From contig CAUYUJ010020703.1 in the NCBI GenBank assembly GCA_963575745.1, positions 1-31,240 of the forward strand: DNA of 31,240 nt. Direction: 5' to 3'. Positions 17,791 to 26,546 of this stretch are shown piece after piece. The DNA is from Prorocentrum cordatum. Its lineage: Eukaryota; Sar; Dinophyceae; Prorocentrales; Prorocentraceae. Under the pieces are notes generated by a model that was not told the origin of the DNA, did no database searches, and saw only the letters and a list, made by a program, of their open reading frames with translations. Each line of letters starts with the position of its first letter. The stretch's first letter is position 1. The translations under genes and the position numbers were made by a program.

Positions 17791-18640
17791 ACTAGCTAAC
17801 CAGGTGTGTGTGTGTGAGAGCGGACAGCGGTGGTGTTGCCCGAAGCGGTCGCGGCAAATCTAATGGCGCCCGCCGCCCTCACTAGGCCTACGTGCTGGCC
17901 GCCTTTGGACGCATCAGCCGCGCGCTAACCAGACAGACCTGCACAACTATCCAATATGCATTGGCGCACATGCTGGGGTCAACTTCTGCATGAACGTGAA
18001 TGCAAATCTGATCTGTTCGAACGCTCTCGCGTTGCCCGTGCATTCGGAGCTTTTGCTTCGAATCGAGACGCAGCAGTGCCTGGCAGCATGCACTCGTGGC
18101 GAGTATTTACACTATGTATGAAGAGGGCCCCTGGCCATAACAGAGCCAAAGCAGATCTGTTGTTGGGATGCTAAAATGGCGCGAGGGAGGAACTCTGGCC
18201 CTATGAATTCGGGATAATCGGTCGCACGCCCTGGAAACATCCACCAACACACCGAACGGAACCAGGCTAGCCCCAGCCCCCAGAGCGGTGCCCATGCCGT
18301 CGTGGACAAACCTGAAAGACAGATCCGCCACCATATCCGCCACCGTGCCGCTAAGCATGAAGTGGGGCGTCCTCGGGTCCCGTCGGGTTCTTTGTGTTGA
18401 ACATTGTTAGATATTGTACAAACGACCGAACAACAACAAAAAACAAACCCTGGCCTTACGGAATTCGGGGGCGATCTCTGGATTTGCCGCGCGTGAGTCC
18501 CCGAGGCACAGGAAGCGCTCTTAGGGTCGCACAATTGTAGCATGCCTCTACAGAACCCAAGGCCCGCCCTGGAACCATCTTGGGCGCCTCGTCAGCCGTC
18601 ATGGAGGTCCTGGGGGCTGGCCCCAAAAGCCCAAACCATT
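17791..18640. other. No recognisable gene
   Basis: Complex sequence up to the assembly gap. A short TG run occurs near 17804-17814. Minus frames at 18107-18543 show no recognisable domain. Confidence 0.45.
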
Positions 18641-18740
18641 NNNNNNNNNNNNNNNNNNNNNNNNNNNNNNNNNNNNNNNNNNNNNNNNNNNNNNNNNNNN
18701 NNNNNNNNNNNNNNNNNNNNNNNNNNNNNNNNNNNNNNNN
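18641..18740. other. Assembly gap (100 N)
   Basis: Exactly 100 unknown bases, the usual placeholder for a scaffold gap of unknown size. Order and distance across it depend on the scaffolding. Confidence 0.99.
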
Positions 18741-19051
18741 TCGTCAACAAAAATGACGAGGCCGAGCCTGCATTTTGACGAGGCCTCCCGCTGCAGACAT
18801 CCAACGAAACTCCTCCTCGTCAAGATCCGAGGCGCGGTCGTCAAAAAACGATGGCGAACCCGAGTCCTGGCAAACCCGGGTCTTACGCTCCCCCGAGAAT
18901 ACCCCAGCCCCTCCTGAGCCCAGAGCGGCCCTTGCCTCGGCGCCTAGACTGCATCGTCATGCCAGTCTGGTCAGGGCGGCACCTGCGGCGATCTGTGGCC
19001 CTGGATCGGTCTGACCATGCTCTGCCTACGTGCGCACCTCTTCATCCGAGT
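18741..19051. other. No recognisable gene
   Basis: Complex sequence right of the gap, with no repeat family recognised. CGAGGC-containing words recur near 18757-18832. Confidence 0.4.
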
Positions 19052-19180
19052 GAGCTCCTCCCGGCTGCGGTCGGAGCAGATGGGGTCGGAGCATCGCGCC
19101 GCATCGTCGATGCATCACCGATGCCTTGGCGACGCCGGCGAAGCATCGGCCGACGTCGGCGTGGCGAACGCACGCAGCGG
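19052..19180. mobile_element. MITE-like family T, fragment
   Basis: GAGCAGATGGGGTCGGAGCAT, CGCGCCGCATCG, GATGCATCACCGATGCC and GACGTCGGCGTGG occur in the same order as in the left half of the copies at 15366 and 22108. The right inverted arm is not found. The fragment leads into GC-rich DNA with no known feature. Confidence 0.6.
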
Positions 19181-19398
19181 GGTCGCCGTCGCGAGGTGTT
19201 TCCTGGCATGGGCCCCCACTGTGCTGCTGGGGTGCCCTGGCGGCGCCTCTCCTGGCACGGGGGGCGCGGCCCTTTATGGTTCGCGGTGCCCGTGTGGCCT
19301 GTGCTGCTGGGGGTGCTCGCCGCTCGCTTCCTCTCTGGGAGGGGGGGGGAATCAGAGGAGCAGAGGGGGGAGAGACGGAGGGGGGAGTGCGGGGGAGG

Positions 19399-19480
19399 GC
19401 TTCCTCCTCCTCCTCCTCCACCTCCTCCTCCTCCTCCTACTCCTACTCCTCCTCCTCTTCCTCCTCCTCCTCCTCCTCCT
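19399..19480 (+). repeat. (CCT)n tract
   Basis: CCTCCTCC and CTACTCC units on the plus strand. A smaller run of the same kind lies at 19840-19860. Confidence 0.92.
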
Positions 19481-20379
19481 GGGGTGGGCGGCGGAAAGTA
19501 AGGGGGGGAAGTAGGACGGACGCAGAGGAGGGCGACGGAGGACGAGGGCGAGGAGGATGCTGATGAGGCTGCGGAGCGAGTGGGCAAGGCTTCGGGGCTG
19601 GCTCCGAAACGTGTGTTCGCGTGAAGGGCCACCCTCACCCAAGAAGCTGTGCTGGTCAACGTGCCCCCGCACCATTTCAGGTCGTGTGCGTGACCTCACC
19701 CTCCTCTCCTGTCCTCCTGCTGCTCCATCCCTCTCTCTTCAGAATGAAAAACCCGTGCTCGTGGAGCCGCCTGGCGCATCGTCATGACGGGCTAGTCGTT
19801 TCGCCCGAGATTTTCTCACAATGTATCACCATGTAGCTTCCTCCTCCTCCTCCTCCTCCCCACGTGTCCAAACAGGTATGCTGATTGAGGGCGGATCGGT
19901 GCCAGAACGAACCACACGGTCAGACCACACAAGAGGTGTGTGCCACGCCTGTGCCCTAGAAAAGAACTCATCATTGCTGTGCCGAGGCCAGCATATTCTC
20001 TCCATATCGGTCGCCCAACAACATGAAGACATCGTAACCCAACCACTATCAAGCACTTGCGTGCTGTTCTCGGAAGAGCGACTGCCAGACTTCTGCGCAC
20101 GCACTGGCATAAGTCGTGTGAGAAACCATGTGTTGTTGGCCATGCTGTCTGACGGGGCAGTGCGGGCCACGCGCGCTCGCGTGACGAAAGCATTAGCAAG
20201 CATCGCGCACCCGCCATGTCTGTCGAATTGCATAAGCCAAGCGCTGCATGCACAACCTCTCCGCGCGTGCACGTTGACATCCTTCCAGAACGCATGGGTG
20301 ATCGAACACATATATGCATGCACTTTTGTGTGTCCAGTGGAAGGCTACCAGGAGCTCAAGCTATGTGCGCGAGCACTTC
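19481..20379 (+). other. Unassigned region with a long but doubtful open frame
   Basis: A plus-strand frame from an ATG at 19821 stays open to 21341 (506 codons). Its first 186 codons are non-repetitive, the middle is the CAT array and the last 80 codons are non-repetitive. I recognise no domain. Inside the array the translation switches from His-rich to Ile/Thr/Met-rich strings, which shows that the repeat slips phase without pressure on the frame; CAT words contain no stop in any of the three forward phases. I regard it as a chance frame but list it because of its length. Confidence 0.3.
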
Positions 20380-20606
20380 CTCGTTATCCTCATCAGGATC
20401 ATCGTTGTCACCGTCAACGACATCCTTACTGTCATCGTCAACATCAGCATCACCATCGTCGTCGTCATGATTGTCATCGTCGATGTCCTCGCCATCGCCG
20501 CCGCGGGCGTCGTTGTCGTCGTCGTCATCATCACCATCACCAGCGTCGGCATCATAATCAACACCATCAACATCAACATCACAATCACTATTACCAGAAC
20601 CATCAC

Positions 20607-20639
<33 letters not shown>

Positions 20640-21060
20640 AACCATCAACATCATCATCACCATCATCATCATCATCGCCACCACAATCATCAACACCATC
20701 ACAATCACAATCACCGTCACCATCACCATCATCACCATCATCACACCACCATCAACATCAACATACTCGACATCATAACCATCACCATCACCAACATAAA
20801 CATCATCACCGTGATGATGATCACGAGCATGAGCATGATCATTATCATACCCACCATCATGATCATGATCATCATCATCATCATCATCATCAATCTCACC
20901 AACATCGCAACCACCACCATCATCATCATCGCCGTCGCCATCGTCATCGTCACCGTCACCATCACCTTCACCAACACCATCATCATCATCAACAACATCA
21001 TCAATATCACCATCATCACCATCATCACCATCGTCGTCGTCGGTCTCGCCACAATTACCA
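20380..21060 (+). repeat. CAT/ATC/CAC trinucleotide array
   Basis: About 680 bp of CATCATCACCATCA-type sequence with interruptions (GTCGTCGTC, ACAATCACA, GATGATGATCACGAGC). It produces poly-His, poly-Ile and, on the minus strand, poly-Met/Val frames. Confidence 0.95.
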
Positions 21061-21297
21061 CTCTACCGTCAGTGAATCTACCTGAGCATGTTCCGCGCGT
21101 CGCTGCGCCACTAGCGATTCGCGAACAAAAATCCACTGAATACTCGAACTCACTGCTGAGGTCAGATCTGTCAACGAGCTGTGGTCGGATGGGTGAATGT
21201 CTGCTCGAGCATGGTGCTCACGCGCGGATGCCTACAACTTATCCCGCCAGACTCGTGGGCGTAGGCTCACAGCGTCGACCCCAGAGGTGTGGACCTG

Positions 21298-21426
21298 GGT
21301 CGGGCATGTCCTCCCACAGGCGGATTTTGGAATACCACTAAAAATATCCAAACATTTTTCAGCACGAATAATCGTCACCAGATTTCCTATTCTTGAACGT
21401 ACCTCCTGTAGAAGGACATGCCCGAT
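21298..21426. mobile_element. MITE-like family S, copy c
   Basis: Starts GGTCGGGCATGTCCTCCCAC and ends GTAGAAGGACATGCCCGAT. The interior carries GGATTTTGGAATACC, CAAACATTTTTCAGC and TTTCCTATTCTTGAAC, matching copy a. At about 128 bp it is slightly shorter than copies a and b. Confidence 0.75.
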
Positions 21427-22107
21427 TTGAGTCTGGACCCTTTCCCTGGGACCGGTGTTTCATCCTGAGTCGTTGTTTGACGGTCCCGAGGCCTGGTATG
21501 GGGGGGGGCGCACAAACATGGATTAGCGATCCATGGATTTGGCGCGCGGTCGCCAAATGTATGGATCGGGGGAGGTGCCCTCCCCAAAATGCGGCCAGTG
21601 CCGCCTCGTTCGGCGGCGGAAATCCGCGATTCCCCCTGGAAACGGGACCCGTCGCTAATCCACGCCCCTTTGATCCATGTTCGCGACCGCCTGACAGGGG
21701 GAAGCGGGCTCGAACCTCGAGGCTTCGGGCTCCGAAGATCTTTCGAGGAAGAGGGGGAGGAGGAGAAGGAGGAGGAGGAGGAGGAGGAGGAGGAGGACGC
21801 GTCGCTCACGCCCCCTTGATCCATGTTTGCGATCCCCTGATGGCAAGCCCCCCGGGAGGCCGAAAGCAGCGGCGCGCCGCGATTTCTGCTCACGACGCGT
21901 GGGGGTCTGGGGCCTGCGGCTCGTGGGCGCAGGCGGCTCGTGGCGTCTCGTCTCGGTGGCCCGAGCTCCCTGCTCCCCTCTGGTGGGAGGCCAGACTCGC
22001 CATCGCTCGGACATCCATTCCCCTTTCGCCAAATGGTCAAGGATGCTCCTCGATGGTCCTCGCCGAGGAAAAAACGCACACGTCCGAGCGATGCCAGGCA
22101 GAGGCCG
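21427..22107. other. Non-coding region with local duplication and GGA run
   Basis: CCTTTGATCCATGTTCGCGA at about 21665 recurs as CCTTGATCCATGTTTGCGAT near 21814, each preceded by CGTCGCT. The copies flank a stretch ending in a GGA run (about 21752-21797). Related words (AAACATGGATTAGCGATCC) occur inverted near 21514. The long minus frame 21387-22676 crosses these repeats and shows no domain. Confidence 0.5.
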
Positions 22108-22301
22108 CCCAGATGGGGTCCTAGTAGATGGGGTCGGAGGATCGCACCGCACAACCAATGCATCGGCGATGCATCGACGACGTCGCCGACGCATCGGCGC
22201 CGCCGGCGTGGAGAGAATCGGGCTCCACATGGAACCGCATCGCCGATGCATCGGCGATACGGCGCGATCCTCCGACCCCACCTACTCGGACCCCATCTGG
22301 G
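22108..22301. mobile_element. MITE-like family T, clean copy
   Basis: 42-bp inverted repeats bound it. The left arm begins CCCAGATGGGGTCCTAGTAG and runs to GGAGGATCGCACCG (22108-22149). The right arm runs from CGGCGCGATCCTCCGACCCC to CGGACCCCATCTGGG (22260-22301). Only three positions differ. AGGCC lies one base outside the arms on both sides in inverted order, so the arms may extend further. The core is made of GATGCATCGGCGATGC and GACGTCGCCGACG words. No coding capacity. Confidence 0.88.
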
Positions 22302-22393
22302 AGGCCTGGAGATCCCGGCATCCCGCACGATGCCCCCCCCCCGCCGCCCGTGGGAGCGTCCAAGACGGCTCAAGGCGGCCCCACGAGCAGGAG

Positions 22394-22549
22394 GGGGCCC
22401 AGGGACACACGCATGGATAGACACAGATCCCAGGGTTCCCCGAATTTCAATATGTTCTGGACTTTTCTCTTTCCCCCCCAGTTCCAGTATTTTCAAATAT
22501 TTGTCGACGGAAAATGCGCGTATTTCTGTCTGTGTGTTCTTCCCTCCTG
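22394..22549 (+). repeat. Dispersed repeat R1, copy d
   Basis: Begins GGGGCCCAGGGACACACGC and ends TTCTTCCCTCCTG. The TTTTCAAATATTTGTCGACGG segment replaces the usual CCCATATTTTCCTGGGAATCGACG. It is followed directly by GAATAA..GAACCAC, which also precedes family P copy 1, so R1 and P may be parts of one larger element. Confidence 0.7.
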
Positions 22550-22564
22550 AGAATAAGGGAACGA

Positions 22565-22718
22565 ACCACGGCACAAACATAGACTTTAAACGGTCAGCGC
22601 GGATGTCTTGGATCCGTGATGGACGCGCCAGGGGCGACGCTGGAGACGCTGCCAGGGGGTCCCGGCGCAGATCCAAGATATCCGCGCGGACCGCCTAACA
22701 TTTATTTTTAGGTTGCTT
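22565..22718. mobile_element. Palindromic MITE-like family P, copy 4 (first inner arm deleted)
   Basis: Left arm ACAAACATAGACTTTAAACG..CAGCGCGGATGTCTTGGATCC; right arm GATCCAAGATATCC, GCGCGGACCGCCTAAC, ATTTATTTTTAGG. Only the 3' half of inner arm 1 (GCGCCAGG) remains; inner arm 2 is GGCGACGCTGGAGACGCTGCC. Paired changes such as GCC to ACGC/GACGC are shared with copy 5. Confidence 0.8.
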
Positions 22719-22940
22719 TGCTCCACGATCGTCCCGAAGACGGCTCCAAGTGCCCACGGAGTCTCCCGAGGACCCCCCGAAGAGCCCAAGATCCCGCCAG
22801 CACCTGCGGGAGACCAGTGCCATGTGACTCCACGCCCAACGCCTTCGGCGGGTCAGAGGTGGGCCCCCGAGGGTTGAGGTCCTGAAGACGAAGTGCGTCA
22901 AACAACGTACATCCACCCTGGATCCCGTCCTATCCTTAGG
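22719..22940. repeat. Segmental duplication, unit 1 (P-E linker)
   Basis: CGTCCCGAAGACGGCTCCAA, GTGCCCACGGAGTCTCCCGA and CACCTGCGGGAGACCAGTGC recur at 23926-24030 in the same order between family P and repeat E. About 100 bp here (about 22840-22938) are absent from the second unit. Confidence 0.85.
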
Positions 22941-23164
22941 TGGGACGCACAAGGACATACTGGTACTGTATGTCCTCCTTGGAGCCTTGGAGGCGTGCGC
23001 CCGACTCGACCATCTATATTATAACGATATTGCAATACATCATTTGCCGTACAATATGGCCAAAAAGCTCCCGCTACGGAGCTGATACTATAAGATTTCT
23101 CGGTGCGCGCGTCGCCCAAGGGCGCCACGCACAGATATTGTTAGAATGTGGGGGCGACGCCGAT
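22941..23164 (+). repeat. Dispersed repeat E, copy 2
   Basis: Starts TGGGACGCACAAGGACATAC and ends GGGGGCGACGCCGAT. Contains TATGTCCTCCTTGGAGCC, GCGTGCGCCCGACTCGACC, ACGATATTGCAATAC and TCTCGGTGCGCGCGTCGCCC. It is the most complete copy and matches copies 1 and 3. Confidence 0.75.
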
Positions 23165-23252
23165 GATAGAAGACGACAAAACGGCATTACCATTCCCCAA
23201 TTAGTGCTTGCACTGAAGAGATCCTGGCGGATACTGAAGGATTTGGCGAAAA

Positions 23253-23447
23253 TCGGGAGCGGCCAAGAGGGGGGTGTCCAAGAGGGGGGGGTGCAAATCA
23301 TGACCGGCGGCATGTGCGCGGCCCAGCGGGGGGGCCAGGGACGTAATGAAATAGAAGAGGCGCCATGAAATCTGGGGAAATATCCTGGCCCCCGCCATGA
23401 TATCCCGCCCCCCCCCTAGTCATCACCCCCCTCTTTTCCGCCCCCGA
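23253..23447. mobile_element. MITE-like family Q, copy 2 (intact)
   Basis: Inverted ends TCGGGAGCGGCCAAGAGGGG and CCCCCTCTTTTCCGCCCCCGA, continuing inward as GTGCAAATCATGACC against GCCATGATATCC. Total about 195 bp. The centre has ACGTAATGAAATAGAAGAGG and TCTGGGGAAATATCCTGGCC, nearly identical to copy 1. No target duplication was recognised. Confidence 0.82.
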
Positions 23448-23519
23448 GGGTTCCCGGGTTCCCGGTTCCGGGTTCCGTGCCAATTTCGGTGGGCGGCGGG
23501 TTCCCGGGTTCCTGGGCTC

Positions 23520-23749
23520 CTGGTCGATCGTCTCATCGATCGGTCTCGCCATCGATCTCATTACCCAGCTCTCTATCGATCTCACAATCGATCTCATTAT
23601 CGATCTCACTATAGATCGCACGAGCGATCTCACGAGCGATCTCACTATTGATCTTATTCAATCGATTTCACCATTCACGATCGCCTTACAATCGTCCTCG
23701 CTATCGATTCCACTATCGACCTCACAATCGATCTCAATATCCATGTCAC
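23520..23749 (+). repeat. Minisatellite of ATCGATCTCACT-type units
   Basis: Units of about 11-12 bp (ATCGATCTCATT, ATCGATCTCACA, GAGCGATCTCAC) repeat with substitutions for about 230 bp. ATCGAT is self-complementary, so the array can fold on itself. Upstream GGTTCCCGGGTTCC words at about 23448-23520 form another short degenerate repeat. Confidence 0.8.
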
Positions 23750-23925
23750 AAATTTTAAAAACATCTACTGATTCCACGCGGATTTCTTGGATCTGCGCTG
23801 GACCCCCCTCCCTGGCGACCGGAGCGCGCCAGGGGCGACGCTGGAGACGCCGCAAGGGGGTCCCGGCGCAGATCCAAGATATCCGCGCGGAGCGCCAAAG
23901 TTTATGTTTGCAATTTGTTGCACCA
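23750..23925. mobile_element. Palindromic MITE-like family P, copy 5
   Basis: Left inner arm CACGCGGATTTCTTGGATC, right arm GATCCAAGATATCC then GCGCGGAGCGCCAAAG and TTTATGTTTGC. Inner hairpins are degenerate but recognisable: CCTGGCGACCGGAGCGCGCC and GGCGACGCTGGAGACGCCGC, keeping the central GGA in both. The left outer arm is poorly conserved. Confidence 0.8.
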
Positions 23926-24040
23926 CGACCGTCCCGAAGACGGCTCCAAGTGCCCACGGAGTCTCCCGAGGACCACCCGAAGTTCCCAAGAACCCGCCAG
24001 CACCTGCGGGAGACCAGTGCCATGTGCCTCCACGCCTAGG
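23926..24040. repeat. Segmental duplication, unit 2 (P-E linker)
   Basis: Second copy of the linker at 22719-22940, with GAGGACCACCCGAAGTTCCC replacing GAGGACCCCCCGAAGAGCCC and the 100-bp segment absent. Together with family P copy 5 and repeat E copy 3 it forms a second P-linker-E unit. Confidence 0.85.
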
Positions 24041-24239
24041 TGGGACGCACGAGCGCATATTAGTACTACATGTCCTCCTTGGAAGCGTGCGCCCGACCCG
24101 ACCATCTCTACTATTTTCCCGAGGGGTATGGCTAAAAGCTCCCGCCACGGAGCTGGTACTAGAAGACTTTTCGGTGCGCGCGCGTCGCCCAGGGGCGCGC
24201 GACGATCACATAGTATTAATATGTGGGGGTGACGCCGAT
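24041..24239 (+). repeat. Dispersed repeat E, copy 3
   Basis: TGGGACGCACGAGCGCATAT through TACATGTCCTCCTTGGAAGC, GCGTGCGCCCGACCCGACC and CTTTTCGGTGCGCGCGCGTC to GGGGGTGACGCCGAT. The stretch around GATATTGCAATAC in copy 2 is missing. Confidence 0.75.
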
Positions 24240-24253
24240 CAGGCCCTCGTCTT

Positions 24254-24532
24254 TCAGGACCCCATCTTTGAACCACCATCTCCTGGTGAACGTTTTCTTT
24301 TCCGGCGTTGCGACACTGGGCGGAGGGAGGGGGGGGAGGGGAGGGGGTGCCTGGCCCTACACCTCGGCTTAACGCCACTGCTTGTAAGAGGGCGTCCTCT
24401 GGGAGAGATTCCACCTGCTCGAAGCATGTGCCAAAAAAAACAACCAAGATCTACTCCAGGGGGGGAGGGGGGAGGGGGTGCGATGGCCAGCGCCGATCGG
24501 CAGAACAATGAGTCAGAGAACGATCACTTATG
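24254..24532 (+). repeat. Duplicated module M, copy 1
   Basis: Shares, in order, with 24785-25200: GACCCCAT.TTTGA.CCACC, TGGGCGGAGG, a G-rich stretch, ACCTGCTCGA..CA.G.GCC, CCAAGATC.ACTCCA, GCGCCGATCGGCA and GA.AA.GAGT. A second G-rich run (GGGGGGAGGGGGGAGGGGG) lies at about 24459-24478. No reading frame is preserved between the two copies. Confidence 0.7.
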
Positions 24533-24537
24533 CTGAA

Positions 24538-24765
24538 GTCGGGCGCGCACCTCAATAGGATGAGTAATAACAATTAGCGTGGGGACGTTGTTGTTTGTTC
24601 TGTTGCTGTTTCTATATGTGTGTATATATAGCACTGTATGTGTATATATGTATATGTATATATATATATATGTATGTATAGAACTATTTCTGTTGTTTTG
24701 GACGTTGTGTGACCTATTCTTGAATTTTCCTCCGAAATCCGCCTTTTTCGGAAGACATGCCCGAC
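24538..24765. mobile_element. MITE-like family S, probable copy d with TA-rich core
   Basis: Left end GTCGGGCGCGCAC, right end GAAGACATGCCCGAC. CCTATTCTTGAATTTTCCTCC near the right end matches copies a and c. The core holds a TATATG microsatellite (about 24616-24680), which would explain the greater length. The left end is less certain. Confidence 0.5.
24616..24680 (+). repeat. TA/TATG microsatellite
   Basis: TATATGTGTGTATATATAGC and TATATGTATATGTATATATA-type sequence. It stands out as AT-rich in a GC-rich neighbourhood. Confidence 0.9.
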
Positions 24766-24784
24766 CCAAGCTTCGGCCACTATC

Positions 24785-25199
24785 CCTCAAGACCCCATTT
24801 TTGAGCCACCGAGGTCTCGCGCGGCGCTCGCGACCGCTCCCCCGCGCCCGCGTGCCCCGCCCGCGTGCCCCGCCGCCTCTCCCGGCCACCACATTCCCCG
24901 CGAGGGGGCAAAATGCCGCCCTCCTCGCGCGGCCTGGTTGTGAGCGCTGGGGCGGCTTCCGGCCCAGGCTGGTGGTGAGCGACTTCACATTCGTCGTGTC
25001 GACATTGGGCGGAGGAGGGGAGGAAAGGGGGGAGATCTGGCTCCGGACCGCTGCTTCGTGCGACGGTTGGCAACAGTCCCTGATTGTGGGGGATACCCCA
25101 CCTGCTCGAGACAGGCGCCCAAAACAGCCAAGATCCACTCCATGGGGGGGGGATGCGAGGGCCCGCGCCGATCGGCAAGACAACGAGTGAGAAAATGCT
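24785..25199 (+). repeat. Duplicated module M, copy 2
   Basis: Copy of 24254-24532 with extra GC-rich sequence (about 24810-24985). Landmarks are AAGACCCCATTTTTGAGCCA, ACATTGGGCGGAGG, GGGGGATACCCCACCTGCTC, CAAGATCCACTCCATGGGGG and GCGCCGATCGGCAAGACAAC. The two frames 24579-25190 plus and 24524-25183 minus have no recognised domain. Confidence 0.7.
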
Positions 25200-25290
25200 A
25201 ATCGTCACTCTTTTTCGCCAAGACTTTGCTGAAGCTGATGCACGACGCGACACTTCTCTCGCCGAGCAGGCGCGCGGCCAAGCTCGACCC
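25200..25290 (+). repeat. 91-bp direct repeat, unit 1
   Basis: Matches 25400-25490 with only a handful of mismatches: ATC.TCACTCTT, GACTTTGCTGAAGCTGA, GCACGACGCGACACTT and CTCGCCGAGCAGGCGCGCGG. Both units translate to QDFAEADARRDT.LAEQARG in one phase, with mismatches mostly at third positions. Too little sequence to call a gene. Confidence 0.8.
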
Positions 25291-25399
25291 CAGCACTTCA
25301 CCTCAGACCTTTGTAGGGCTGTGCGGGTGGGGCCAGAAAAAGGGCTAGAGAGATGGGAAGTGCACGGCGAACCAGAGACGAATATCGTAGGAAACGGAA
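25291..25399. other. Spacer between the 91-bp repeats
   Basis: About 110 bp of complex sequence, not similar to the spacer on either side. It lies in the frame 25084-25602, which continues through both repeats without a recognised domain. Confidence 0.4.
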
Positions 25400-25490
25400 T
25401 ATCATCACTCTTGTGCGCCAGGACTTTGCTGAAGCTGACGCACGACGCGACACTTTTCTCGCCGAGCAGGCGCGCGGCCAAGCTCGACCC
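25400..25490 (+). repeat. 91-bp direct repeat, unit 2
   Basis: Second unit, 200 bp downstream of the first. Because 200 is not a multiple of three, the shared peptide falls in a different frame (plus frames 25353-25607 and 25084-25602). It could be a duplicated exon remnant. Confidence 0.8.
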
Positions 25491-25637
25491 GCACACAGAA
25501 AAAATAACCGAGGTGAAGACGACACTGGCCAACTGCATAACGCGCGTCAGGCCCAAAACCCTGGCCGCACCGGGAGCATCATCTTCCCACATTCAGCTCT
25601 GAGCTAGCGCCCTATGGCGCCGTCACTTCATTCTTGA

Positions 25638-26546
25638 TCAGAGATTGATGGCCCAACCCTTCTTCCTAGAGTTGCAGAACATTCCGGCCAGGATGCGACA
25701 CAACTTCGGAGGGTACTCATTTTTCTGAGCTGTTCTGAAGGAGGGGTCGCCCCGGGCTTTGCCCGCGAGCTGGCTGCGAGGCTGGCTGGAAAAAACTGCA
25801 AGTGCCACGACCAGCGCACTTGGCCTCGAGAAGCGTGCGAGGGGAAGGGGGGGCCAGAGTCGCAGGCGTGTGCGAGCTCCGAAGTCCCTTCCGAAGGCGC
25901 AGAAGTCGACCGCCATGTCGAACACGTTGGGCTGGAGGAGGAAGCGCTCCCTCGAGCGCAGCGCCCAAAGGCGGGGTTCTCCTCGCCGCCAGGGACCTTG
26001 CGCCCCAGCGCTAGGCGGGCCAGCTGCCCAGCCCGATCGGCCAGAGCGTTGCCCTCAGCGAGCTTGGCGGCGCCCCGCGGCGGGAGCCCCGCGAGGCCGC
26101 GGGGCTGCTGCGGCGACCACAGGGCCGCCGGCATCCGCGAGCCCGCTGGCGCCCGCCTGGCGCGGGAGAAGCTGCTGCAGGGAGTCAGTCCCCAGCCAGA
26201 GCCACCGCGCGAGGCCGGAGAGGATCCAGCCCTTGATGGGGTTGAATACCTCCTGCTCCCTGAGGTCGCGATGCGGCCCGTGCCGCGCATCGATGCTCAT
26301 GACAGCGGCGCCGCGCCTGCGGGGGGCCTGGCTGAGGCGCCCTGCGCTGGCGAACACCTCCAAGAAGACCTTGCCCTCTCGAGGGCGGGCCTTCTGCGAG
26401 GCCGCCCGAAGCTTGCTCCGCAGACGTTTGGCAAGCGCGCCTCGCGGGACTGGAGGTCGAGCAGCGCGGGCGGGTCGAGCCTCTCGAGCTGCTCGCTGAT
26501 CCTGGCGTGCTTCTCGTAGTGCTGGACGCTGAGGGGCGACCTCCAC
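25638..26546 (-). pseudogene. Cytosine-C5-methyltransferase-like domain, frame-broken
   Basis: Minus-strand order: GKVFLEVFASAGRLS (from 26375), resembling the SAM-binding motif I F-x-G-x-G; MSIDARHG, with an acidic residue after a second strand; a frame change near 26185; LTPCSSFSRARRAP (P-C codons at 26182-26177), like the catalytic Pro-Cys motif IV; EENPAF (about 25984-25967), like the E-N-V motif VI; a second frame change near 25965; then VDFCAFGRDFGARTRL and FRTAQKNEYPPKLCRILA to the end. C5-methyltransferases use this Cys and Glu to methylate cytosine through SAM. The residues just before the motif continue the recombinase reading (LQSREAR) in a shifted frame, so the two were probably one protein. 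The assignment rests on motif order; a related Rossmann enzyme without DNA activity is possible. Confidence 0.6.

Noticed and set aside
21387-22676. 429-residue minus frame as a gene
   Set aside because: It runs through family T, R1, family P and a GGA run, so most of it is repeat translation (including a poly-Ser stretch).
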